A DNA stretch of 64,000 nt from Dasyornis broadbenti (lineage: Eukaryota; Chordata; Aves; Passeriformes; Dasyornithidae): positions 1,818,722 through 1,882,721 of the forward strand of contig VZRN01004184.1 in assembly GCA_013397935.1 (NCBI GenBank). The letters run 5' to 3'. The notes beneath the pieces were generated by a model. It was given only the letters and a program-made list of their open reading frames with translations. It was not told where the DNA came from and did not search any database. Position numbers and translations under genes: made by a program. Numbering within the stretch: position 1 is the first letter of the stretch; every line of letters starts with the position of its first letter. Shown one piece after another: positions 61,201 through 64,000 of the stretch.

Positions 61201-63098
61201 AGGTGCTTAATTATAACATTTATGGAAAGGAAATAAAAATGAGTCTTCAGTTAGTGACAGCACAATCTGGGATACTTGGTAGAAGTGCAGCTTTTATTTA
61301 CAGTTCAGGTTCATGCAGGTTTGTTCATGTGTCAATTTGCAGAATGTGTCAGGTTTTAGAAGATGAAATTTTAGCTGGAGCTCTAACCTATTGCTTGGGT
61401 AAAAAGTTTGTAATGGGAGTACCATAAAGGAGACAGAAGCTATCAAGGGATGATTCATTAAAAAGAACTTCCTTTAATCAGCATGTAATCCTGCCACACT
61501 GTAAGAGACTCGTTTTTCAATTTTTTCAATCCTATCTATAGGAAATACATTAAATTCTCTCCTTCATTAGATTAGTTGACCTGATATCTAGACCAATATA
61601 GTATAATTTAGTTTTTCAACAGGAAAATTATCTTTAAAAAGTTTAGCAAATAGCTGCCTTTCAGAATGCTCTCTTTGTGCTACTAGAAGGGCTTATTTGT
61701 TTGTATTTCCAGGCCACATCAGCTGTTTTCAGCAGGAGCACCTCAAGTTGCTGAAAGAATTCTAGAAGCTTGGAGTGTTCTTTGTTTTTCTGTGGAGCAA
61801 AACATATGCTGCGTTTTAAAAATAGTTTTTATATTGACTATCAACAAAATGCGAGATCCTAGAACAAGCCAGCCCCATTACACAACAAGCAGCAGCTATT
61901 CAAATTGCAGGTTTAGGTCTTGGGGGACATTGTTGCTTACATTTAATTACTTTTCTGTTTTGCTTCCCTTCCAAGGCACAATTTCACAAGAAGCTGAGTA
62001 TTTACCAGACTTTTTCTGAAGGATCTGTATGATTTCTTGCCATTTATGGGACAACAGGGCCTATGTTTGTTACTTGTTACTTAGTTCTTATGCTCTTGTA
62101 GTACTTTTCATCTGAGGTGACAGAAAGAGACTACAGTATAAGATGAATAGTCTGGATAGCACATAATTCAGTATTTCTGAAATGCTATACTGCCTTCTTT
62201 TTAGTCAGTGTGTTGTATATGCTCCTTTAATCTCTGTGGAGAAACACTTTTTGAGTGTATACTTGGATTTTCAAGATTCACTGTGTTATATTTTCAGGTT
62301 GGTATGTACACCCAAACTACCAGCATTCAATACCAGAGAAACAGAGCATATGTGCCTATATTTTTCACTTAAGGCTTAATAATCTGCTAAGGAGCAGTAA
62401 TTGACTACCTAAACAAGTTAAGTTATAGTTCTCTCTGTTGGAGACTGAACATTAAAGCAAAGCTGCTTTAGATATGTTTAGATAACTTATGTGTCCTATA
62501 ACATATGTTATAACACGTTAGAGGGCAGAATCCGTATCACCTCTTTAAATGTACAGAAATAATGGTGTATGGTGGAAACCATAGGGAGGTCAGAGTTATG
62601 TAAAGAAAAAGGATGAGGAATTCTTCTTTAAGCAGAGCATCAACAAAGTGATGTTTAGCTGTTAGAATCCATTTTAACTTGTAGGCTTCTAAAGCTCGCT
62701 CCCTGCTGGTTGTAGCCCTTCCCAAGGGAACTTGGCTCTGCATATACTAGATAGATGCCTCAGTATTTGTGGTCGTTTATGCATCTGCAGCTTGTTTTTC
62801 TCACTCAGAACAAAAAATTATGAATTCTTCTCCTTAAAATACTGTGTATTGCAGAGGGATCCCATATGCAAAGCAGTGAGGGTCGCTTACAACCTAGCCC
62901 TCAGGTTGAGGGCTACATGTGTCACCTGAGTATTCTCTGAAGAAATCTTGTAATGTAAGTAAATCTTGTGATGTAAGCTCCACTTCTGACTTATTCTGCA
63001 ATTCTGCAGGGGAGGCAGGCTGAGCTGGAGATGCAGTTAAAACATGGAAAAGAGGATCCTGAAGAGGTGCAGTACAAACAATTTACAGCCTGGCTGTG
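1282..63098 (+). CDS. FOCAD: FOCAD (focadhesin), N-terminal half, 22 coding exons, runs off the right edge
   Basis: Join of 1282-1338, 4279-4353, 6024-6178, 10330-10434, 16942-17043, 19519-19723, 21939-22145, 22583-22670, 23338-23540, 28962-29219, 37674-37778, 38182-38283, 39346-39476, 41052-41178, 46185-46319, 46710-46760, 48471-48554, 50103-50235, 52955-53143, 53371-53492, 60990-61082 and 63010-63098. The total is 2816 nt with no internal stop, and all introns are GT-AG with matching phases. The protein aligns by recall, block by block, with human focadhesin (about 1801 aa), so roughly half the gene is present. Focadhesin is a large helical-repeat (HEAT/ARM-like) protein. It was described at focal adhesions with vinculin as a glioma tumour suppressor. 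Later work linked it to stability of the cytoplasmic SKI mRNA-decay complex, with loss causing paediatric liver disease. Its plant relative is RST1. The DUF3730 region should start around exon 11; the C-terminal domain lies beyond the window. No signal peptide or clear membrane segment is seen. Confidence 0.96.
1339..4278 (+). other. FOCAD intron 1 (2940 bp)
   Basis: Unique-looking A/T-rich sequence. I recognised no transposon, RNA gene or exon-like conserved block. Short open frames here have no protein-like features. Confidence 0.6.
4279..4353 (+). CDS. FOCAD: FOCAD exon 2
   Basis: 75 nt, phase 0 to 0, residues 20-44. It encodes the hydrophobic helix AVGHLIAAILKEK followed by a basic stretch. 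The acceptor is TTTCTCTTTAG and the donor GTCTGT. Length and sequence match the same exon block of human focadhesin. Confidence 0.95.
4354..6023 (+). other. FOCAD intron 2 (1670 bp) with a CR1 fragment
   Basis: Holds a sense-strand CR1 3' fragment at about 5584-5740. The rest is unremarkable A/T-rich sequence. Confidence 0.6.
5584..5740 (+). mobile_element. CR1 LINE 3'-end fragment
   Basis: Shows the avian CR1 tail pattern: a 'gatgtgttcaaggtcag' core, 'gttggagctagatggtcttt', then 'ccacttccaaaac' and a terminal 'gtgattctgt'. It is heavily 5'-truncated and diverged, with no coding capacity. Confidence 0.85.
6024..6178 (+). CDS. FOCAD: FOCAD exon 3
   Basis: 155 nt, phase 0 to 2, residues 45-96. 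Contains TPALNLLWEKCC and the helix TACCEGLVALV, strongly conserved in vertebrate focadhesins, and ends NLIPSAR with the Arg codon split (AG/G). The acceptor is TTGCCTTTAG and the donor GTAGTG. Confidence 0.96.
6179..10329 (+). other. FOCAD intron 3 (4151 bp) with an antisense solo LTR
   Basis: Contains an ERVL-like LTR at 6541-7127. No exon or RNA gene was recognised in the remaining 3.5 kb. Confidence 0.6.
6541..7127 (-). mobile_element. Solo LTR, avian ERVL-like family (copy 1)
   Basis: About 587 bp, alignable along its length to the copy at 38541-39125. Shared blocks include 'ctgcttcccatgag', 'atcacatgt', 'tggaatatcc', 'gtcagtttgg' and 'aatccaaaacacagcccc'. The family's usual promoter/poly-A order reads on the minus strand, so the LTR is antisense to FOCAD. 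No retroviral internal coding region flanks it, so it is a solo LTR. Confidence 0.8.
10330..10434 (+). CDS. FOCAD: FOCAD exon 4
   Basis: 105 nt, phase 2 to 2, residues 96-131. It encodes NVHGLVKTICKLIRIQAIQL, then an acidic turn (GKDGDE) and SVWSLYGIR. The acceptor is TCTCAACAG and the donor GTTAGT. Confidence 0.95.
10581..10753 (+). mobile_element. CR1 LINE 3'-end fragment
   Basis: Begins 'actggcacaggttgccca', continues 'gaggttgtggaatctccatc' and 'ggactggatgatctgag', and ends 'tgattctgtgat'. These are diagnostic of the avian CR1 3' end. It is followed at once by the T/G-rich tract. Confidence 0.88.
10760..11030 (+). repeat. T/G-rich low-complexity tract, (TTTG)n-like
   Basis: About 270 bp made almost entirely of T and G with TTTG/TTTTTG units and one run of seven or more G near 10849-10856. 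It follows a CR1 tail. Its two overlapping open frames are composition artefacts (Phe/Leu/Val/Cys only). Confidence 0.85.
11298..11495 (-). other. Unrecognised minus-strand open frame (65 codons)
   Basis: The composition is more balanced than in the neighbouring chance ORFs (it contains DTIEAFNVSTDSWFLQSW), but I recognise no family. It could be a fragment of an old processed pseudogene or pure chance. There is no nearby splice or promoter evidence. Confidence 0.15.
12540..12795 (+). mobile_element. ERVL-like LTR fragment, sense orientation
   Basis: Matches the reverse complement of the family at 6541 and 38541: 'gggatggagttagctttct', 'agaacagtgttgataacac', 'accaaagggatatttcatac'. It ends near 'gctcaggaataaatgct'. 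It is the only copy in the window in sense with FOCAD, is truncated, and carries an AATAAA at 12761-12766. Confidence 0.75.
15415..15500 (-). mobile_element. CR1 LINE 3'-end fragment, antisense
   Basis: 'tagaatggtttgggttggaa', then 'gggtccctaaagatcatcta', is the reverse complement of the CR1 terminal region. Only about 85 bp is retained. Confidence 0.8.
15520..16110 (-). mobile_element. Putative unclassified LTR-like element
   Basis: A block unlike its surroundings. On the minus strand it begins 'tgtccctggaggtcagag' and ends '...taaatatcc...ctgctgtgtca'. Near its minus-strand 5' half is a degenerate 'gggtaca' repeat (15930-16005), and near its 3' half is an A/T-rich poly-A-signal-like stretch. 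Terminal TG...CA and length fit an LTR, but I cannot name the family and saw no target-site duplication. Confidence 0.35.
15930..16005. repeat. Degenerate tandem 'aagggtaca' repeat
   Basis: 'gggtacaa', 'gggtataa' and 'ggtacaagg' variants recur about six times in 75 bp within the putative LTR. This looks like an LTR-internal minisatellite. Confidence 0.5.
16702..16711. other. Assembly gap (10 Ns) in a poly-A run
   Basis: Ten Ns flanked on both sides by A homopolymer. The gap length is probably arbitrary. It lies about 230 bp before exon 5 and does not touch coding sequence. Confidence 0.95.
16942..17043 (+). CDS. FOCAD: FOCAD exon 5
   Basis: 102 nt, phase 2 to 2, residues 131-165. It carries the near-invariant ITVLENRPDCWPVLLQQ block followed by FFHQCPE, one of the best matches to human focadhesin. 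The acceptor is TTTTTCTTTCAG and the donor GTAATG. Confidence 0.97.
17044..19518 (+). other. FOCAD intron 5 (2475 bp) with an ~800 bp CR1
   Basis: The main content is the sense CR1 at about 18090-18885. The flanks are A/T-rich with no other recognised feature. Confidence 0.6.
18090..18885 (+). mobile_element. CR1 LINE 3' fragment, ~800 bp
   Basis: Contains successive CR1 landmarks: 'tgggtcctgcactttggtca', 'gtgcccaagtggccaagaag', 'gtgtccagagcagggcag', 'gatgaggagcagctgaggca', 'ctgctcagggaggtgctgga', and a terminal 'attctatgattctgt' at 18871-18885. The 151-codon open frame inside (18349-18804) derives from this repeat and is not a gene. Confidence 0.93.
19519..19723 (+). CDS. FOCAD: FOCAD exon 6
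   Basis: 205 nt, phase 2 to 0, residues 165-233. It encodes SCVGIMASFLRYLYCEPSQL, then a charged helix and LLKILLQPHG, ending CDLIPHLQ. The acceptor is GAACTGCAG with a modest pyrimidine tract, and the donor is GTACAG. Confidence 0.96.
19724..21938 (+). other. FOCAD intron 6 (2215 bp)
   Basis: A/T-rich unique sequence. No transposon, RNA gene or exon-like block was recognised. Confidence 0.55.
21939..22145 (+). CDS. FOCAD: FOCAD exon 7
   Basis: 207 nt, phase 0 to 0, residues 234-302 (69 codons, the same length as the human segment). Contains LLRYPVFWRVQLSQLSLQLL and NVTGECASL, typical of amphipathic helical-repeat helices. The acceptor is CTGTCTGCAG and the donor GTAAGA. Confidence 0.96.
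22146..22582 (+). other. FOCAD intron 7 (437 bp)
   Basis: Short intron with nothing else recognised. The acceptor is preceded by a strong CT tract (22561-22582). Confidence 0.6.
22583..22670 (+). CDS. FOCAD: FOCAD exon 8
   Basis: 88 nt, phase 0 to 1, residues 303-332. It encodes VFPVDQGIIGLALLLLQTP and ESQQK. The leucine-rich helix is conserved. The acceptor is TTCCTCACAG and the donor GTAAAG. Confidence 0.95.
22671..23337 (+). other. FOCAD intron 8 (667 bp)
   Basis: Contains a 26-bp tandem duplication (23232-23283), then two pyrimidine tracts before a weak acceptor, TTAAATAG. Confidence 0.6.
23232..23283. repeat. 26-bp tandem duplication (2 copies)
   Basis: Copy 1 is 23232-23257 and copy 2 is 23258-23283. 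They share 'cctagaaatgcctgtggtac' and differ only near the end of the unit. It lies 54 bp before the exon 9 acceptor, in the usual branch-point to pyrimidine-tract neighbourhood. Confidence 0.9.
23338..23540 (+). CDS. FOCAD: FOCAD exon 9
   Basis: 203 nt, phase 1 to 0, residues 332-399. It encodes YKLLSCSETQDISAAALTLV, then PVLQILSSTTVGDC and RQQLAVNLLGILKE. This is less conserved than its neighbours, but order and phase fit. The acceptor lacks a proximal pyrimidine tract (a 'tcttaaatag' context); the donor is GTAAAG. Confidence 0.93.
25176..26105 (-). mobile_element. CR1 LINE 3' fragment, ~930 bp, antisense
   Basis: Reads on the minus strand. The + strand starts 'catagaatcgcagaacagcc' and continues through 'tccctggagaggttgttcca', 'ccagagctggacacactact', 'gtggatgcagctcaggatcc' and 'cagtaccgatccctgtggag'. 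The last phrase is typical of reversed avian CR1. A 164-codon minus-strand open frame (25615-26109) lies within it and is repeat-derived. Confidence 0.9.
26432..26466 (+). repeat. Poly-T tract
   Basis: T homopolymer about 35 nt long with two C interruptions. Confidence 0.9.
26565..26668. repeat. Compound TA/TG microsatellite
   Basis: Interrupted TATATG/TGTGTA dinucleotide repeats of about 100 bp, likely length-polymorphic. Confidence 0.9.
26885..26985. repeat. A/C-rich low-complexity tract
   Basis: CAAA/CCCCAAA-rich, nearly free of T and G on the + strand. It is the complement-type composition of the T/G tract at 10760-11030. Confidence 0.85.
27853..27962. repeat. A/T-only block with internal inverted repeats
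   Basis: About 110 bp made almost only of A and T, with repeated 'aattaatttaaatt' motifs in both orientations, so it could extrude as hairpins. The duplicated 'aatttaaattaattt' motif suggests local slippage. Confidence 0.75.
28962..29219 (+). CDS. FOCAD: FOCAD exon 10
   Basis: 258 nt, phase 0 to 0, residues 400-485; the longest exon here. It encodes VSCKLLIPITSSYSSLYTTW, then KIMELMKEK, PAHVFLLLAYLLVQENGDT and DVLQATTEIAKADCSQ. The acceptor is CTTGTTCTCAG and the donor GTAAAG. The final ADCSQ/VPNLIP junction matches human focadhesin. Confidence 0.95.
29270..29525. other. G/C-richer unclassified block, possibly an old repeat
   Basis: Clearly higher G/C than the flanking intron, starting 50 bp after exon 10. 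It has stop-interrupted overlapping frames and no recognised domain. It resembles a diverged interspersed repeat but I cannot assign a family. Confidence 0.3.
34549..34836 (+). other. Unrecognised open frame (95 codons)
   Basis: The C-terminal two thirds have balanced composition (for example ANDRLDLTSASDGTMENAEG), unlike most chance ORFs here. There are no flanking strong splice sites and no family match that I can recall. Probably chance or a decayed sequence. Confidence 0.15.
35921..35992. repeat. 36-bp tandem duplication (2 copies)
   Basis: Copies 35921-35956 and 35957-35992 differ at two positions and share 'gcaatctccctgttacct'. It looks like a fairly recent slippage or duplication event. 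Confidence 0.92.
36360..36531 (-). mobile_element. Diverged ERVL-like LTR fragment, antisense
   Basis: Weak but colinear match to the end of the LTR family: 'aacatcagcatgttttcaac', then 'gctgtgaagaaacttagttc' and 'agcccagccaaaatcaggac'. The outer left boundary is uncertain. Confidence 0.55.
37219..37285. repeat. TA/TG microsatellite
   Basis: Runs of TA followed by interrupted TG repeats, about 65 bp. Confidence 0.9.
37674..37778 (+). CDS. FOCAD: FOCAD exon 11
   Basis: 105 nt, phase 0 to 0, residues 486-520. It encodes VPNLIPVLIFKLGRSLEP and then RDILYTLPTLGVHK, almost the same as human focadhesin and near the expected start of the DUF3730 domain. The acceptor is TTCTATTTTAG and the donor GTCAGA. 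Confidence 0.97.
37779..38181 (+). other. FOCAD intron 11 (403 bp)
   Basis: Short A/T-rich intron. Nothing else was recognised. Confidence 0.6.
38182..38283 (+). CDS. FOCAD: FOCAD exon 12
   Basis: 102 nt, phase 0 to 0, residues 521-554. It encodes ICVGQILRAIHMLGSTPKLR and AIALRLMTSLWERQ, typical of paired amphipathic helices in an ARM/HEAT-like repeat. The acceptor is TTTCTTTCAG and the donor GTTAGA. Confidence 0.96.
38284..39345 (+). other. FOCAD intron 12 (1062 bp), more than half LTR
   Basis: The antisense solo LTR at 38541-39125 fills over half of this intron. The rest is unremarkable. Confidence 0.65.
38541..39125 (-). mobile_element. Solo LTR, avian ERVL-like family (copy 2)
   Basis: About 585 bp, starting 'tgtggtggtttaaccccagc' and ending 'aaaatcagcaca', so TG...CA termini are present. 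It aligns throughout with copy 1 at 6541-7127. It is antisense to FOCAD, with no internal viral genes. It begins 257 bp after exon 12 and ends 220 bp before exon 13. No clean target-site duplication was visible. Confidence 0.85.
39346..39476 (+). CDS. FOCAD: FOCAD exon 13
   Basis: 131 nt, phase 0 to 2, residues 555-598. It encodes DRIYPELQKFL, then VSVDKDAQWEKLIAKAAC and IRDICQLR with a split Arg codon. The acceptor is TCTTTTTTAG and the donor GTAAGT. Confidence 0.96.
39477..41051 (+). other. FOCAD intron 13 (1575 bp)
   Basis: A/T-rich unique sequence with a T tract near 40902-40914. No exon, RNA or transposon was recognised. Confidence 0.55.
41052..41178 (+). CDS. FOCAD: FOCAD exon 14
   Basis: 127 nt, phase 2 to 0, residues 598-640. 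It encodes RPYQHGADMLAAISQVLNEC, then PDQASPAAIVLQGLRALCEA and E. The acceptor is TTTTCCTTTAG and the donor GTAAGA. Confidence 0.97.
41557..41738 (+). mobile_element. CR1 LINE 3'-end fragment
   Basis: 'gctgcccagagagattgtgc', 'tccatccctggagatttt', 'ggctggactggaaatgtcct' and a terminal 'gtgctatgatatctctgaa' follow the CR1 tail in order. The copy is diverged. Confidence 0.8.
42331..42366. repeat. GGAA-rich purine tract
   Basis: GAAGGAA/GGATGGAAGG units over about 35 bp. It could offer clustered ETS-type core sites, but no regulatory role can be claimed from sequence alone. Confidence 0.6.
42683..42711. repeat. Perfect 13-bp inverted repeat (hairpin)
   Basis: Left arm 42683-42695 (ttttaatgagcac), 3-nt spacer 42696-42698, right arm 42699-42711, the exact reverse complement. 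The spacer is small for RNA but close to a cruciform palindrome in DNA. The arms do not extend further. Confidence 0.85.
46185..46319 (+). CDS. FOCAD: FOCAD exon 15
   Basis: 135 nt, phase 0 to 0, residues 641-685. It encodes VVCIRSTWNALSPKLSCDTR, then PLILKALNELFSLVPSLTVN and TNEFE, among the most conserved blocks of the protein. The acceptor is TTTGCTTCCAG and the donor GTATGT. Confidence 0.97.
46320..46709 (+). other. FOCAD intron 15 (390 bp)
   Basis: Short intron. Nothing else was recognised. Confidence 0.6.
46710..46760 (+). CDS. FOCAD: FOCAD exon 16 (51-nt micro-sized exon)
   Basis: 51 nt, phase 0 to 0, residues 686-702, KFKAQVISYLWNNTQNK. It is the shortest exon in the window and in-frame skippable. 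The acceptor is TTGCTTTTGTAG and the donor GTAAGT. It matches the corresponding human segment (FKVQVLSFLW). Confidence 0.95.
47005..47500 (+). mobile_element. CR1 LINE 3' fragment, ~500 bp
   Basis: Successive CR1 landmarks: 'agagcgtccaaagaaggacc', 'aaggagcagctgaggtcact', 'tctgttcagcctggaggaga', 'aggtttaggttggatatcag', 'tggaccttctgggtggcttc' and an 'attctgcgagtctgtgaaac' end. It is diverged and non-coding. Confidence 0.9.
47712..48225 (-). mobile_element. Solo LTR, avian ERVL-like family (copy 3, related subfamily)
   Basis: 'tgtggttaatcccag' start, 'aagaatagtttaataaatga', an (AATAAC/AATAAT)n stretch at 47847-47880, 'aatgctcaccacccactta', 'cagtttatataatgagcat' and 'ggaatatccctttggtcagt'. On the minus strand this gives a TATATAAA-type box followed downstream by a poly-A-like region. 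The minus-strand 5' end appears truncated compared with copies 1 and 2. Confidence 0.82.
48471..48554 (+). CDS. FOCAD: FOCAD exon 17
   Basis: 84 nt, phase 0 to 0, residues 703-730. It encodes DAVVAISAYKSLSSFGSE and then EHTILHLPEQ. The acceptor is AACTTTCTAG and the donor GTAGCC (weaker than its neighbours). Confidence 0.95.
48555..50102 (+). other. FOCAD intron 17 (1548 bp)
   Basis: Contains two long T tracts separated by a 3-N gap (49227-49294). Otherwise A/T-rich with nothing recognised. Confidence 0.6.
49227..49294 (+). repeat. Two poly-T tracts flanking an assembly gap (Ns at 49259-49261)
   Basis: T runs of about 25 and 28 nt surround 'aatgcat', NNN and 'gtgtg'. Homopolymer sequencing or assembly failure is likely, so the length here is unreliable. 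Confidence 0.9.
50103..50235 (+). CDS. FOCAD: FOCAD exon 18
   Basis: 133 nt, phase 0 to 1, residues 731-775. It starts ARPEVDALEEIDMNEDEEDQ, an acidic linker also present in human focadhesin, then LFVPGSSYIKLLSLTPAAVL. The acceptor AAAATCTTTAAG is poor in pyrimidines; the donor is GTATAG. Confidence 0.94.
50914..50940. repeat. Short 9-bp inverted repeat
   Basis: attctacaa (50914-50922) and ttgtagaat (50932-50940) with a 9-nt loop. It may be chance in A/T-rich DNA. Confidence 0.5.
51861..51906. repeat. ATA/ATG-type microsatellite
   Basis: Interrupted (AAT/GAT)n run of about 45 bp. Confidence 0.85.
52715..52954 (+). other. FOCAD: Possible alternative 5' extension of FOCAD exon 19 (240 nt, in frame)
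   Basis: A strong acceptor (pyrimidine-rich run, then TTTTCAG, with AG at 52713-52714) would join exon 18 in phase 1. It would read without a stop through 240 nt into canonical exon 19, adding 80 residues rich in Ser, His, Thr and Phe. The human protein, as I recall it, has no such insert, so the canonical acceptor at 52953-52954 is preferred, although its AAG end is weaker. This may be an alternative or bird-lineage exon form. Confidence 0.35.
52955..53143 (+). CDS. FOCAD: FOCAD exon 19
   Basis: 189 nt, phase 1 to 1, residues 775-838. It encodes AFEEFATSLVKQEMTNMP, then SDQGKTVAGVPNFLLKMYE and NKQPGMTPGLAG, closely matching human. The acceptor is CTTCATCAAG (weak -3 A) and the donor GTAAGC. 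An upstream acceptor could lengthen it by 240 nt in frame. Confidence 0.94.
53144..53370 (+). other. FOCAD intron 19 (227 bp)
   Basis: The shortest intron in the window. It ends in a strong CT tract. Nothing else was seen. Confidence 0.7.
53371..53492 (+). CDS. FOCAD: FOCAD exon 20
   Basis: 122 nt, phase 1 to 0, residues 838-878. It encodes GMLLCFDLPVHMGKDGKPIN, then RFLASRGRSFQQ and VALIHE. The acceptor is GCCCTTTCAG and the donor GTAAGT. Locally more G/C-rich than other exons. Confidence 0.96.
53641..53710 (-). mobile_element. Short CR1-like fragment, antisense
   Basis: 'ccatcaagtccagccttcag', 'cctagcaccaccaccatg' resembles the reversed CR1 tail region. Short and diverged, so tentative. 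Confidence 0.45.
58690..58915. other. G/C-richer unclassified block, possibly an old repeat
   Basis: Contrasts with its A/T-rich flanks and has a 69-codon minus-strand open frame (58702-58911) without recognised motifs. It could be a diverged transposon. Confidence 0.25.
59439..60092 (-). mobile_element. CR1 LINE 3' fragment, ~650 bp, antisense
   Basis: The + strand begins 'gaatcacagaatcatttagg' and continues 'ttggagaagacctcagtg', 'gaagaaattcctcctgatgt', 'ccttctctggacactctgca', 'ggtctttttggccacctggg' and 'cacatgctgactcacattta', all typical of a reversed avian CR1 3' region. No functional ORF. Confidence 0.93.
60990..61082 (+). CDS. FOCAD: FOCAD exon 21
   Basis: 93 nt, phase 0 to 0, residues 879-909. 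It encodes VNIQPSEWHHSILLPQSWLG and FMSRTYSAVLQ. It matches the SEWHRAIFLPQAWL segment of human focadhesin. The acceptor is GTGTTGCACAG and the donor GTAATT. Confidence 0.95.
61083..63009 (+). other. FOCAD intron 21 (1927 bp)
   Basis: A/T-rich, with an 18-bp tandem duplication at 62943-62978 just before the exon 22 acceptor. Nothing else was recognised. Confidence 0.55.
62943..62978. repeat. 18-bp tandem duplication (2 copies)
   Basis: aaatcttgtaatgtaagt (62943-62960) and aaatcttgtgatgtaagc (62961-62978). The first copy carries a perfect GTAAGT donor-like hexamer. It ends 31 bp before exon 22. Confidence 0.88.
63010..63098 (+). CDS. FOCAD: FOCAD exon 22
   Basis: 89 nt, phase 0 to 2, residues 910-939. 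It encodes GRQAELEMQLKHGKEDPEEV, then QYKQFTAWLW with a split Trp codon. It closely matches human (LELQLKHGKEEPEEVQYK). The acceptor is AATTCTGCAG and the donor GTAAGG. The coding sequence continues past the right edge. Confidence 0.96.
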
Positions 63099-64000
63099 GT
63101 AAGGAAGTGCCTGTGTGCTCCTGATCACTTGTAATGGCAAGTGAGGGGGCAGAGGAGGGCAAAGTTTCAAAGCCTTTAATTTTGCAAGTTTAAAGACTAA
63201 TGCACTAATGAAGCACTAATGAAAAAAACCTCCAAAACAGAACAACAAGCAACCACCAGGTATAGTGTATGAGCACTAATGAAAAACAAAACAGCAAAAC
63301 AACAAATACCAGGCATACCAACTACCAAGTGTAGTGACCGTGGTGGGAAAGGGGAGTGGAAAGAAAGACTACTGGGTAGCTGTAAGAATTCCCATATACA
63401 TATATTCACAGGTACCCTCCCCTCTACAGAGTCTGAAAACTTTGTAGGGTGAGCAGCTGGAAAGGGTGGAAGAATTTGGGGGTATTATAGCATGTTAAAG
63501 AAGAGGTTATGCAAAGATTAAAATTTCCTTTTTGAGACTTTAATGAGCTGTCTCACTGAAAATGCCTTGATGAAAGAAATGTAAGTCACAATCTGATGTA
63601 TGTCATGGTGGACTGACACACCTCAGTTCATACAGTAAGTTGGTGTTGAGTGTGAGGATGTTGTTTAAAAGCAAGGACATGATACACACCCTGATCCATA
63701 TCCTCCACTAATTCTGTTTCAGTCAGGTGAGAAGTGTCTCTCGGTTTGTCAGAAGTTAGCCATGTATGTGCATGGCCAGGAAAAGAAGGTGGGAAGTGGG
63801 AGGCTTCACAAGGATAAAAAAACTACCTATCCATGGACAGTATAAATATCTGTTTCTGTACTTGTTCATAAGTGTATTGGAAGCAAAGTATGAAGAAAGC
63901 CAAAATGCCGTTTGTCTGTTTCAATCAAAAAAGTGTGTTACAAAGTCCTACTCAAGAGGAATAAAAAATTTGTGTCTGTTTTATTCCAGCTTATTCTGGA
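63099..64000 (+). other. FOCAD intron 22 (partial, 902 bp in window)
   Basis: Includes an A/C-rich imperfect direct repeat at 63202-63331. No further exon was recognised before the window ends. Confidence 0.6.
63202..63331. repeat. Imperfect ~60-bp direct repeat, A/C-rich
   Basis: 'gcactaat' occurs at 63202, 63213 and 63273. The units from 63212 and 63272 share 'agcactaatgaaaaa', 'aaaacag', 'aacaacaa' and a 'taccagg'-like segment. Confidence 0.65.

Noticed and set aside
1339..63009. Intronic microRNA miR-491, which lies in a FOCAD intron in humans
   Set aside because: I looked for its known mature-sequence core in the introns by eye and did not find it. A covariance or BLAST search would be needed to exclude a diverged copy.
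1..64000. CRISPR array, tRNA or rRNA genes
   Set aside because: No regularly spaced repeats with unique spacers and no recognisable tRNA or rRNA sequence on either strand by eye.

Overview
This is a vertebrate nuclear DNA window, almost certainly from a bird. Small GT-AG exons (51-258 nt) sit in long A/T-rich introns. The interspersed repeats are typically avian: at least eight 3'-end fragments of CR1 LINEs, several ending in ATTCTATGATTCT-type tails, and five copies or pieces of one ERVL-like solo-LTR family. No bacterial-type gene, operon, CRISPR array, tRNA or rRNA was seen.

The window holds one protein-coding gene, FOCAD (focadhesin, KIAA1797), on the + strand. I rebuilt 22 consecutive coding exons, from the initiator exon (5'UTR/ATG at 1250-1338) to an exon ending at 63098, where the gene runs off the right edge. 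Joined, they give 2816 nt of uninterrupted reading frame (938 codons plus 2 nt), about the N-terminal half of a protein of roughly 1800 residues. Every junction is GT-AG, every intron phase matches across its junction, and no stop or frameshift was found, so the gene looks functional. The human orthologue lies on 9p21.3. That region corresponds to the avian Z chromosome, so Z linkage is likely but inferred.

Layout: 1-1249 upstream/5' intron; 1250-23540 exons 1-9; 23541-28961 intron 9 with a ~930 bp CR1; exon 10; a large intron 10 (29220-37673) poor in recognisable repeats; 37674-41178 exons 11-14; intron 14 (5 kb); 46185-53492 exons 15-20; intron 20 (7.5 kb) with a minus-strand CR1; exons 21-22. 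LTRs lie in introns 3, 4, 10, 12 and 16. Four of the five are antisense to FOCAD. An unclassified LTR-like block lies at about 15520-16110. Assembly Ns occur at 16702-16711 (inside poly-A) and 49259-49261 (between two poly-T tracts).

The most interesting observation is in front of exon 19. A strong upstream acceptor (AG at 52713-52714) would add exactly 240 nt, completely open and in the correct phase. This suggests an alternative or lineage-specific 80-residue insertion in FOCAD. Other points are a perfect 13-bp hairpin at 42683-42711, several short tandem duplications (two just upstream of acceptors), and paired in-frame start codons in exon 1. I found no convincing new multi-gene system; the window is one large gene and its intronic repeats.
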